Shown piece by piece: positions 31,560-39,103 of a DNA stretch of 64,000 bases. How positions within the stretch are numbered: position 1 is the first letter of the stretch; each line of letters starts with the position of its first letter. A model generated the notes under the pieces. It was not told where the DNA came from. It searched no databases and saw only the letters and a list, made by a program, of their open reading frames with translations. A program made the translations under genes and the position numbers. The stretch spans positions 1,612,001-1,676,000 of the forward strand of contig NZ_CP067112.1 of NCBI RefSeq assembly GCF_016615815.1. Reading direction: 5' to 3'. The DNA is from Luteimonas sp. MC1572. GTDB taxonomy: Bacteria > Pseudomonadota > Gammaproteobacteria > Xanthomonadales > Xanthomonadaceae.

Positions 31560-32996
31560 ATGGCTGAACAGTTTGATGTTGTCGTCATCGGTGCGGGCCC
31601 CGCCGGCTACCACGCCGCGATCCGCGCCGCGCAGCTCGGCATGAAGGTCGCCTGCATCGACGCCGGGCTGGGCAAGGACGGCAAGCCCGCGCTCGGCGGC
31701 ACCTGCCTGCGCGTGGGTTGCATCCCGTCGAAGGCGCTGCTGGATTCGTCGCGGCAGTTCCACAACCTGCAGCACATCTTCAGCCAGCACGGCATCACCG
31801 CGACCGATCCGAAGATCGACGTCGGCACGATGGTCGGCCGCAAGGACGCCATCGTGAAGCAGTTCACCGGCGGCATCGCGCAGCTGTTCAAGGCCAACAA
31901 GGTCGCGCCGTACTACGGCTTCGCCACCCTGCACGCTGATCGCCTGGTCAAGGTGAAGCAGCACGACGGCAGCGAGGTCGAGTTCACCGGCACCAACGTG
32001 ATCATCGCCGCGGGTTCGGATTCCATCGAACTGCCGTTCGCGAAGTTCGACGGCGACGCGATCGTCGACAACGTCGGCGGCCTGGACTTCGCCGAGGTGC
32101 CCAAGCGCCTGGCGGTGATCGGCGCCGGCGTGATTGGCCTGGAGCTTGGCAGCGTGTGGAAGCGCCTCGGCGCCGAAGTCACCATCCTCGAAGCCCTGCC
32201 CGACTTCCTCGCAGTTGCCGATGCCGAAGTGTCGAAGCTCGCCGCGCGCGAATTCAAGAAGCAGGGCCTGGACATCAAGCTCGGCGCCAAGGTGTCGAAG
32301 GCCGAAGTCACCGCCAAGGGCAAGAAGAAGGAAGTCCAGGTCACCTACGCCGACAAGAACGGCGAGCAGACGATCACCGTCGACAAGCTGCTGGTGGCCG
32401 TGGGCCGCCGCGCCGCGTCGAAGGGCCTGCTGGCGGAAGGTTCTGGCGTGAAGCTCACCGACCGCGGCCAGATCGAGGTCGACGAGCATTGCCACACCGG
32501 CGTCGACGGCGTCTGGGCCGTGGGCGACTGCGTGCGCGGGCCGATGCTTGCGCACAAGGGCTTCGAGGAAGGCATCGCCGTGGCCGAGCTGATCGCGGGC
32601 CTGCCGGGCCATGTCAACTTCGACACCATTCCGTGGGTCATCTACACCGAGCCGGAACTCGCCTGGGTCGGCAAGACCGAGCAGCAGCTCAAGGAAGAAG
32701 GCGTCCCGTACAAGGCCGGCAGCTTCCCGTTCGCCGCCAACGGCCGCGCCGTGGCGATGATCGAGCCGGCGGGCTTCGTGAAGGTCCTGGCGCATGCCGA
32801 GACCGACCGCGTGCTCGGCATGCACCTGGTCGGCGCGAACGTCTCCGAGCTCGTCCACGAAGGCGTGCTGACGATGGAGTTCAAGGGCTCCGCCGATGAC
32901 CTGGCGCGCATCTGCCATGCGCACCCGAGTCTGTCCGAAGCGATCCACGACGCGGCCATGGCGGTCGACAAGCGCGCCATCCACAAGGCGAACTGA
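31560..32996 (+). CDS. lpdA: Dihydrolipoyl dehydrogenase (E3)
   Basis: A 478-residue FAD enzyme that reoxidises dihydrolipoyl groups and reduces NAD+. The FAD loop GAGPAGYHAAIRAAQLG is at residues 11-27, the redox disulfide is in GGTCLRVGCIPSK (about residues 45-57), the NAD loop is GAGVIGLELGSVWKRLG, and the C-terminal HAHPSLSEA holds the catalytic histidine. The length is typical. It follows sucB by 15 bases with AAGGAAAAGG as ribosome binding site, so it is the E3 dedicated to this complex; whether other lipoyl complexes share it cannot be told here. Confidence 0.96.
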   Translation: MAEQFDVVVIGAGPAGYHAAIRAAQLGMKVACIDAGLGKDGKPALGGTCLRVGCIPSKALLDSSRQFHNLQHIFSQHGITATDPKIDVGTMVGRKDAIVKQFTGGIAQLFKANKVAPYYGFATLHADRLVKVKQHDGSEVEFTGTNVIIAAGSDSIELPFAKFDGDAIVDNVGGLDFAEVPKRLAVIGAGVIGLELGSVWKRLGAEVTILEALPDFLAVADAEVSKLAAREFKKQGLDIKLGAKVSKAEVTAKGKKKEVQVTYADKNGEQTITVDKLLVAVGRRAASKGLLAEGSGVKLTDRGQIEVDEHCHTGVDGVWAVGDCVRGPMLAHKGFEEGIAVAELIAGLPGHVNFDTIPWVIYTEPELAWVGKTEQQLKEEGVPYKAGSFPFAANGRAVAMIEPAGFVKVLAHAETDRVLGMHLVGANVSELVHEGVLTMEFKGSADDLARICHAHPSLSEAIHDAAMAVDKRAIHKAN

Positions 32997-33007
32997 AACC
33001 AGCGGCA

Positions 33008-33024
33008 GGTGGCCGAGAGCCACC
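33008..33024 (+). terminator. Short hairpin after lpd
   Basis: GGTGGC and GCCACC pair around a five-base loop, 11 bases past the lpd stop. It is the only candidate for ending the suc operon and has no T-run. Confidence 0.3.
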
Positions 33025-33099
33025 GCGCCGCAGCCAGCTGCAACGCGCGCCGGGCCCTGCCCGGCGTCGTCCTTTCCAGCCCATACAGAAGCAGCGCCC

Positions 33100-33693
33100 A
33101 TGAAAAGCCTTTGCGTGTACTGCGGTTCCAACACCGGCGCCAGCCCGGCCTACCTCGCGCAGGCGGTCGCGCTGGGCACGCGCATGGCCCGCGACGGCAT
33201 CCGCCTGGTGTATGGCGGGGGCAACATCGGCCTGATGGGTGCGGTGGCCGACACGGTCCTCGCCGCCGGCGGCGAGGTGGTGGGCGTGATCCCGAAGCAG
33301 CTGGTCGACATGGAAGTGGCGCACCTCGGCCTCACCGAGCTGGAAGTCGTGGCCTCGATGCATGAGCGCAAGTCGCGGATGTTCGACCTGGCGGATGCCT
33401 TCGTCGCCCTGCCCGGCGGCTTCGGCACACTGGAAGAGATCGTCGAGATGCTGACCTGGCGCCAGCTCGGGATCAGCGAAAAGCCCTGCGCGATCCTCGA
33501 CGTCGATGGCTATTACCAGCCGCTGATCGCGATGATGGACCGCATGGTGGCGGAGCGGTTCCTGCACCCCGGCCAGCGCGAGGACCTGTGGACCGGCACC
33601 GACATCGACGCGATGTTCGCGTGGATGCACGCCTACCAGCCCGCGCACGCCACCAAGTGGCTGGACGAAAAACGCAGCCGCGAACTGCGCTGA
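33100..33693 (+). CDS. LOG family protein (cytokinin riboside 5'-monophosphate phosphoribohydrolase-like, TIGR00730)
   Basis: A 197-residue Rossmann-like protein. It has the family signatures GGGNIGLMG (residues 45-53) and PGGFGTLEEIVEMLTW (about residues 104-119), plus the CVYCGSNTG start. LOG enzymes cleave the N-glycosidic bond of nucleoside 5'-monophosphates: plant-type members release cytokinins, and many bacterial ones act on AMP or related nucleotides. Both catalytic motif parts are intact, so it should be active. It lies 103 bases after lpd and ten bases before the oxidoreductase gene. Whether it makes a cytokinin is unknown. Confidence 0.9.
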   Translation: MKSLCVYCGSNTGASPAYLAQAVALGTRMARDGIRLVYGGGNIGLMGAVADTVLAAGGEVVGVIPKQLVDMEVAHLGLTELEVVASMHERKSRMFDLADAFVALPGGFGTLEEIVEMLTWRQLGISEKPCAILDVDGYYQPLIAMMDRMVAERFLHPGQREDLWTGTDIDAMFAWMHAYQPAHATKWLDEKRSRELR

Positions 33694-33703
33694 GGACGAC
33701 AGC

Positions 33704-34696
33704 ATGACGATTCCCGCCCGCTTCGACGCCTTCCGCATCCACAACGACGACGCGGGCTACCGCAGCGGCATCGAGCAGGTCGCCATCGACGACCTGGCCG
33801 ACGGCGAGATCGTCATCCGTACGGCGTACTCCTCGGTCAACTTCAAGGACGCGCTGGCCGGCACCGGCAAGGGCAAGATCCTGCGCCGCTTCCCGCTGGT
33901 CGGCGGCATCGACGTCGCCGGCCACGTGGTCGCCTCCAGCGATGCGGCTTTCAAGGAAGGCGACGCGGTGCTGGTCACCGGCGGTGGCCTGGGCGAGACC
34001 CGCGACGGCGGCTACAGCGAGTACGCGCGCATCCAGTCGGCGACGACCATCGCGCTGCCGGCGGGGCTGTCGCTGCGCGACGCGATGGTGCTCGGCACCG
34101 CCGGCTTCACTGCGGCGCTGGCGCTGCTGCGCATGAGCGAGAACCGCCAGCATCCGGGCCTCGGCCCGATCGCGGTCACCGGCGCAAGCGGTGGCGTCGG
34201 CTCGCTCGCGGTCGACATCTTTTCATCCGCCGGTTACGAAGTGCACGCGGTCAGCGGCAAACCGGAACAGACCGGGTATCTCGAGGCGATCGGCGCGCGC
34301 AAGGTGATCGGCCGAGACGCGCTTGCCACCACGCGTCCGCTGGAGTCCGAACGCTTCGGTGGCGGCCTCGACAACGTCGGTGGCAGCATGCTCGCCAGCC
34401 TGCTCGCGCAGACCGTGTCGTACGGCAACGTCGCCAGCGCCGGGCTTGCCGCCAGCCACGAGCTGACGGCAACCGTGATGCCCTTCATCCTGCGCGGCGT
34501 ATCGCTGCTCGGCGTGGCGTCGACCAGCCCCGCGCGCGACATCCGCGAAGAAGTCTGGCGCCGCCTCGCGTCCGACTGGAAGCCGCACCACCTCGACCGC
34601 ATCTGCACGCGCGAGGTGCGCATGGAGCAGCTGCCCGAGGTGTTCGACGCCATGCTGGCCGGCGGTTCGCACGGGCGCACGCTGGTTGCGTTCTGA
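33704..34696 (+). CDS. acuI: YhdH/AcuI family quinone-like oxidoreductase (acrylyl-CoA reductase)
   Basis: A 330-residue zinc-free medium-chain dehydrogenase. The N-terminal catalytic half has SSVNFKDALAGTGKGKI and PLVGGIDVAGHVV, both diagnostic of the YhdH/AcuI group, and the NADPH-binding loop is VTGASGGVGSLAVDI (about residues 153-167). AcuI reduces acryloyl-CoA to propionyl-CoA with NADPH, protecting the cell from a toxic intermediate. The length is typical. The gene follows the LOG gene by ten bases. The symbol is given by family; the physiological substrate is not shown. Confidence 0.82.
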   Translation: MTIPARFDAFRIHNDDAGYRSGIEQVAIDDLADGEIVIRTAYSSVNFKDALAGTGKGKILRRFPLVGGIDVAGHVVASSDAAFKEGDAVLVTGGGLGETRDGGYSEYARIQSATTIALPAGLSLRDAMVLGTAGFTAALALLRMSENRQHPGLGPIAVTGASGGVGSLAVDIFSSAGYEVHAVSGKPEQTGYLEAIGARKVIGRDALATTRPLESERFGGGLDNVGGSMLASLLAQTVSYGNVASAGLAASHELTATVMPFILRGVSLLGVASTSPARDIREEVWRRLASDWKPHHLDRICTREVRMEQLPEVFDAMLAGGSHGRTLVAF

Positions 34697-34715
34697 GGAA
34701 CCGGCGCGGGATGGC

Positions 34716-34743
34716 TTGCAGGTAACACCGCGACGGCTACAAT
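34716..34743 (+). promoter_or_regulatory. Promoter of the PilH-like response regulator gene
   Basis: TTGCAG (34716-34721, 4 of 6) and TACAAT (34738-34743, 5 of 6) are 16 bases apart, and the -10 box ends 24 bases before the ATG. A GGGGGA ribosome binding site lies five bases before the start. Confidence 0.5.
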
Positions 34744-34767
34744 CGCGGGCACACACCGGGGGACAAC

Positions 34768-35157
34768 ATGGCGCGCATCCTGATCGTCGACGATTCGCCG
34801 TCGCAGCTGATGGGCATCCGTCGCATCGTCGAGAAGCTGGGGCATGAAGCGCTGACCGCCGAGGACGGCGCGGCCGGCTTCGAGGCCGCCAAGCGTGAAC
34901 TGCCCGACCTCGTGCTGATGGACGTTGTGATGCCGAACCTCAACGGGTTCCAGGCCACGCGTTCGATCACCCGTGAGCCGACAACGCGCCACATCCCGGT
35001 GATCCTTGTGACCACCAAGGACCAGGAAACCGACAAGGTCTGGGGCATGCGCCAGGGCGCGCGCGCCTATCTCACCAAGCCGTTTTCCGAGTCCGAGCTG
35101 GCCGAGGCGATCACCAGCGTGATCGCGCCCGAGCCCGCGCCGCCCACCGCGGCCTAA
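34768..35157 (+). CDS. pilH: Single-domain response regulator (PilH-like)
   Basis: A 129-residue CheY-type receiver with no output domain. The acidic pair is in ILIVDDSPSQL (Asp8, Asp9), the phosphoacceptor is in LVLMDVVMPNLNG (about Asp51), the switch threonine is in VILVTTKDQ, and the conserved lysine is in YLTKPFSE. The sequence resembles PilH, the receiver of the type IV pilus chemosensory system that controls twitching motility. No pilG, pilI or pilJ gene is in the window, so this is a stand-alone gene with its own promoter and terminator. The name is by sequence resemblance; another single-domain receiver role is possible. Confidence 0.75.
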   Translation: MARILIVDDSPSQLMGIRRIVEKLGHEALTAEDGAAGFEAAKRELPDLVLMDVVMPNLNGFQATRSITREPTTRHIPVILVTTKDQETDKVWGMRQGARAYLTKPFSESELAEAITSVIAPEPAPPTAA

Positions 35158-35165
35158 GCGCACCA

Positions 35166-35186
35166 CGCGGCGCTATTCGCGCCGCG
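35166..35186. terminator. Bidirectional terminator-like hairpin
   Basis: CGCGGCGC and GCGCCGCG form an 8-bp perfect stem with a TATTC loop, in the 31 bases between the convergent receiver and DnaJ-like genes. Confidence 0.55.
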
Positions 35187-35188
35187 AC

Positions 35189-36076
35189 TCACTCACCCGC
35201 GAACGCATCACGCAGGGCCTCGTAGGCCCGGCGCTGGTCTTCGCCGCGCGGCGCCGGCGCCTGGATCTCGATCTCGACGATCTGGTCGCCATCGCCCTGG
35301 CCGCCGCTGCCCGGCAGGCCGCGCCCGCGCAGGCGCAGGCGGCGACCCGCCTCGGAGCCTGCCGGCACCTTCAGCTCCACCGTGCCGCCGAGCGTCGGCA
35401 CGCTGACGCTGGCACCCAGCGCGGCCTCCCACGGCGCGACCTGCAGGGCATAGATGATGTTGCGGCCATCGACCTCGAAGCGGGGGTCGGTGGCGTATTC
35501 GACCTCGAGCAGCAGGTTGCCACCGCGTTCGCCCTGCCCGGCCAGGCGGATCACCTGCCCCGGGCGGATGCCGCGCGGCACCCTCACCTGCAGCGTGCGC
35601 CCGCCGACGGAAATACGCATCGCATCGCCGCGGTGCACGACGTCCAGCGGCACCGCCAGCCGCGCGCGGACATCGCCACGCGGCGGCGCCGAATAACCGG
35701 GACCGCCGCGCTGCCCCTGGCGCCGGAACATGCTTTCGAAGAAGTCGCTGAAACCGCCGCCACCGCCGCCGCCGCCGAACACCTCTTCGTAGTCGAATCC
35801 CTGCCCGCCGCCGCCGCCAAAGCCACCCGGGGGCGCCTGCACCTCGTCGCCGGGGCGGTAGCCGCGCGCGCGCAGCTGGTCGTAGGCCTTGCGGCGCTCC
35901 GGGTCGCGCAGCGCCTCGTAGGCCTCGTTGACGGCCTTGAAGCGCGCCTCTGCGTCGCGCTCCTTGCTCACGTCCGGGTGGTACTTGCGCGCCAGCCGCC
36001 GGTACGCGGTCTTGAGCTCGGCCTCGCCGGCCGTGGGCTCCACGCCGAGGGTGTCGTAGTAATCCTTGAACTGCAT
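35189..36076 (-). CDS. cbpA: DnaJ-domain co-chaperone (CbpA-like, class II)
   Basis: A 295-residue DnaJ protein. Residues 3-68 are a J domain with the DnaK-stimulating HPD in ARKYHPDVSKE. Next comes a glycine-rich segment (FGGGGGQG and a run of eight glycines), then two C-terminal beta domains (VRARLAVPLDVVHRGDAMRI and LGGTVELKVPAGSE). There is no cysteine-rich zinc domain, which separates it from DnaJ itself and places it with CbpA. It would deliver unfolded proteins to DnaK; CbpA of E. coli also binds curved DNA, which cannot be judged here. The ATG at 36076 opens MQFKDYYDTLGV directly; the longer frame is unsupported. Confidence 0.9.
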   Translation of the reverse strand: MQFKDYYDTLGVEPTAGEAELKTAYRRLARKYHPDVSKERDAEARFKAVNEAYEALRDPERRKAYDQLRARGYRPGDEVQAPPGGFGGGGGQGFDYEEVFGGGGGGGGFSDFFESMFRRQGQRGGPGYSAPPRGDVRARLAVPLDVVHRGDAMRISVGGRTLQVRVPRGIRPGQVIRLAGQGERGGNLLLEVEYATDPRFEVDGRNIIYALQVAPWEAALGASVSVPTLGGTVELKVPAGSEAGRRLRLRGRGLPGSGGQGDGDQIVEIEIQAPAPRGEDQRRAYEALRDAFAGE

Positions 36077-36204
36077 CGCTGCTCCGGGAACGCCAGGCCG
36101 CGAGGGGGACACGGCCGGCGGCAGGTTACCAAGATCGGTGTGCGCCGTCGTGGCATCCTGTGCGCATGCGGCAGCGCCGCCGCCATCCCCACAGGAGCAC
36201 GCAC

Positions 36205-36684
36205 ATGTCCATCCAGCCTGGTGACACCATTCCCGAAGTCACCCTCAAGCACATCAACGACGGCGTGCAGACCATCGACACCCCGACCCTGTTCGCGAAC
36301 AAGAAGGTGGTGCTGTTCGCCGTCCCGGGAGCGTTCACCCCGACCTGCTCCGACCACCACCTGCCCGGTTTCGTGCAGTGCTTCGACCGGTTCCGCGAGC
36401 GCGGGATCGAAGTCGCGTGCATGGCGGTGAACGATCCCTTCGTAATGCAGGCCTGGGGCGCAAGCCAGCACGTCCCGGACGGGCTGCGCATGCTCTCCGA
36501 CGGCAACGGCGACTTCGCGCGCGCGCTCGGCCTGGAGATGGACGCCTCAGCGTTCGGCATGGGCACGCGCAGCAAGCGCTTCGCGCTCTATGCCGAGGAC
36601 CGCGTGGTCAAGGCGCTGTTCGTCGAGGCACCGGGTGAATTCAAGGTCTCGGCCGCCGAGCACGTGCTCGACGCGATCGGCTGA
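36205..36684 (+). CDS. Peroxiredoxin, Prx5 type
   Basis: A 159-residue thiol peroxidase of the AhpC/TSA superfamily that reduces hydroperoxides. VLFAVPGAFTPTCSDHHLPGF carries the peroxidatic cysteine in the typical Prx5 context (GAFTPTCS), and WGASQHVPDGLRMLSDGNGDFARALGL is the second conserved stretch. Other cysteines lie in FVQCFDRF and VACMAV. No glutaredoxin domain is fused, so reduction must come from a separate thiol donor. AGGAG lies eight bases before the ATG. It ends three bases from the convergent pbpC stop, with no room for a terminator. Confidence 0.92.
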   Translation: MSIQPGDTIPEVTLKHINDGVQTIDTPTLFANKKVVLFAVPGAFTPTCSDHHLPGFVQCFDRFRERGIEVACMAVNDPFVMQAWGASQHVPDGLRMLSDGNGDFARALGLEMDASAFGMGTRSKRFALYAEDRVVKALFVEAPGEFKVSAAEHVLDAIG

Positions 36685-36687
36685 GCG

Positions 36688-39054
36688 TCAGCGGCCGACG
36701 TCGAACGCCAGGCTCGCCCACGCGCCGCTGTCGGCGAGCGCGGTCAGTTCCTGGCGGCCCGGCACGCCGAACTCGCGCTGCAGCACTTGGCCCGCGCGCG
36801 TCTCGCCGATCCAGCGGCCGTTGAGCAGCCACTGCACGCGGCCACCGGCGCCGACCGCGCGCAGCGCAAGGCCTGGCGGACGCGCGGCACCCGGCGGGCG
36901 CACCAGCAGCGCTCCGTCATTGACGCCCTCGATGCGCAGCGACGCCACGGCCTCCCGGCCGTCGTCGCGGCAATCCGCGGCCAACGGCGGCAGCCGCGAG
37001 CGCGCGCGTTCGGACGCCGTGAGCCATGGCGTGGCCAGCGCCGGCCAGCGTGCCAGCACCTGCGTCTCGCGCCGGTGCGCCTGCGTGCAATCAGCCGACA
37101 GGCGCTGCCCGCTTGCGGCATCGATCTCGAAGCGTTCCAGCCCGCCCGCCCACGCGCGCGCTTCGCGTTCCGGGAGCGTCGGCGGCACCGCGCCATCCAG
37201 CACCCACGCCTCCAGCTTGCGCTGGCAGGTGGCCTCAGGCTGCGCGCTGGCCGCCGTACCCAGCGGCCAGCACACCGTCTCCCGGCCAACGCCAGGCGGC
37301 GGCGACAGACGCGCGCCGTCGCCGGGGCGCCGCGGCAGGCTGTCGATCACCTCGAACATCAGCGGCAACGCGGTGACCGCGCCGTACTGGCCCGGCAGCG
37401 GCGTGCCGTCCGGGCGCCCCACCCACACGCCCACCGTGTGCCGGCGCGTGGAGCCCAGCGCCCACGCGTCGCGAAACCCGTAGCTCGTGCCGGTCTTCCA
37501 TGCCACCCGCGGCCGCTGGCCGGTATCGAACGTGTCCACGCGTTCGCCCGGGCGCGGATTGGCGGCAAGTATCTCGTTGACGATCCACGCCGCACCGGGT
37601 GACAGCAGGCGGCGCTCGACCTGCGGCGCATCGGGCACGTAACGCACGCGGCCGGCGATGCCGCCACGTGCCAGCGATGCGTGCGCGCCGACCAGGTCCT
37701 CGAGCCGCGCGCCCGTGCCGCCGAGGATCAACGACAGGTTGGGCTGCGCTCCGCGCGGGAACCGCAGCGCGATCCCGGCGTGGTCGAGCCGCGCCGCGAA
37801 GCGCGTGGCGCCGACGTGGTCGAGCAGGTCCACCGCCGGCACGTTGAGCGACAGGCGCAGCGCCGTGGCCAGCCCGACCGGGCCGTTGAACGCGGCATCG
37901 AAGTTGCCCGGCCGGTAGCCGTCGAACGACTGCGGTGCGTCGAGCAGCAGGCTTTCCGAATGCACGATGCCGTCGTCGAGCGCCATGCCGTACAGGAACG
38001 GCTTGAGCGTGGAACCCGGCGAGCGCCACGCCTGCACCATGTCGACGTGGCCCAGCCGCGCCGAGTCTCCGAACGCCGCCGAGCCCACGTAGGCCTGCGC
38101 TTCCATGGTGGCGTTGTCGACCACCAGCAGGGCGGCCGACGTGCGCTCGGGCAGGTTGGCGAAATACGCGGTCACGCGCTCTTCCAGCGTGCGCTGCAGG
38201 GCGGCGTCGATGGCCGAGGTGATGCGCTCCTCCCCCGGGTTCGCGCTGCGCAGCCGCTGCGCGAGCAGCGCGGCCAGCAATGGCGGGCGCAGCGCGCGCG
38301 CGACGACGGGCTCGACCATGGCGTCGTCCACCAGCGCCTGGTCCCAGTGGCCCAGCGCCACCATCCGCGCCAGCACCTTGTCGCGCGCGCGGCGCGCCGC
38401 GTCCGGTTCGCGATCCGGGCGCAGCCGCGTGGGCGCCTGCGGCAGCACAGCCAGCAGTGCGGCTTCGGCGTGTGACAGGCGCGCGGCGGGCTTGCCCAGG
38501 TAGGCCCAGCTGGCGGCCTCGACGCCCTCGATGGTGCCGCCGAACGGCGCGCGTTCCAGGTACAGCGCAAGGATCTCGCGCTTGGACAGATGCGCTTCGA
38601 GCTGCAGTGCGCGCAGCAGTTGCCGCAGCTTGCCGGGCAGCGTGCGCGGGTGCGGGTCGAGGATGCGCGCCACCTGCATGGTCAGGGTGGAGCCGCCCGA
38701 GACGATGCGGCGGTTGCCGGCCATCTGCCAGCCGGCGCGCAGCAGCGCCACCGGGTTCACGCCGGGATGCCGCCAGAACCAGCGGTCCTCGTAGGCGAGA
38801 AGCGCCTCCAGGTACAGCGGCGAGACCGATTCCGGCGTGGCCGGGTGCCGCCAGATGCCGTCGCCGTCGGCGAAGGCGCGCAGCGGCGTGCCGTCGCGCG
38901 CGGTGACCAGCGTGCTGGTGTCGCGCGCGCGTGGCAGCGGCGTCGGGAACAGCTGGTCCAGCAGGAGCAGCGTGAGCAGCAGCGCCACCGTGCCCCAGCG
39001 CAGCCACCGCAGCACGCGTCGCCAACCGCGCGCGCGCGCGTCAGCCATGTCCAT
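36688..39054 (-). CDS. pbpC: Penicillin-binding protein 1C
   Basis: A 788-residue bifunctional peptidoglycan synthase anchored in the inner membrane by one N-terminal helix (about residues 20-33) and acting in the periplasm. The glycosyltransferase (GT51) domain has EDRWFWRHPGVNP and GGSTLTMQVAR. The transpeptidase domain has SPGSTLKPF (nucleophile Ser), SLN and KTGTS. The last 90 residues form a BiPBP_C domain. All catalytic motifs are intact. It lies 49 bases downstream of the alpha-2-macroglobulin gene, a pairing seen in many proteobacteria, where the protease trap is thought to guard the wall while PBP1C repairs it. Two possible ATGs are six bases apart; the first is used. Confidence 0.95.
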   Translation of the reverse strand: MDMADARARGWRRVLRWLRWGTVALLLTLLLLDQLFPTPLPRARDTSTLVTARDGTPLRAFADGDGIWRHPATPESVSPLYLEALLAYEDRWFWRHPGVNPVALLRAGWQMAGNRRIVSGGSTLTMQVARILDPHPRTLPGKLRQLLRALQLEAHLSKREILALYLERAPFGGTIEGVEAASWAYLGKPAARLSHAEAALLAVLPQAPTRLRPDREPDAARRARDKVLARMVALGHWDQALVDDAMVEPVVARALRPPLLAALLAQRLRSANPGEERITSAIDAALQRTLEERVTAYFANLPERTSAALLVVDNATMEAQAYVGSAAFGDSARLGHVDMVQAWRSPGSTLKPFLYGMALDDGIVHSESLLLDAPQSFDGYRPGNFDAAFNGPVGLATALRLSLNVPAVDLLDHVGATRFAARLDHAGIALRFPRGAQPNLSLILGGTGARLEDLVGAHASLARGGIAGRVRYVPDAPQVERRLLSPGAAWIVNEILAANPRPGERVDTFDTGQRPRVAWKTGTSYGFRDAWALGSTRRHTVGVWVGRPDGTPLPGQYGAVTALPLMFEVIDSLPRRPGDGARLSPPPGVGRETVCWPLGTAASAQPEATCQRKLEAWVLDGAVPPTLPEREARAWAGGLERFEIDAASGQRLSADCTQAHRRETQVLARWPALATPWLTASERARSRLPPLAADCRDDGREAVASLRIEGVNDGALLVRPPGAARPPGLALRAVGAGGRVQWLLNGRWIGETRAGQVLQREFGVPGRQELTALADSGAWASLAFDVGR

Positions 39055-39103
39055 GCACCGGTGCGCGGACGTCAGGCAGCAGGCACGCGTCCACGCTGCC
39101 CGC

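Noticed and set aside
27405..33134. 1909-codon open frame antisense to sucA-sucB-lpd
   Set aside because: Shadow frame of three recognised coding regions; low-complexity composition and no motif.
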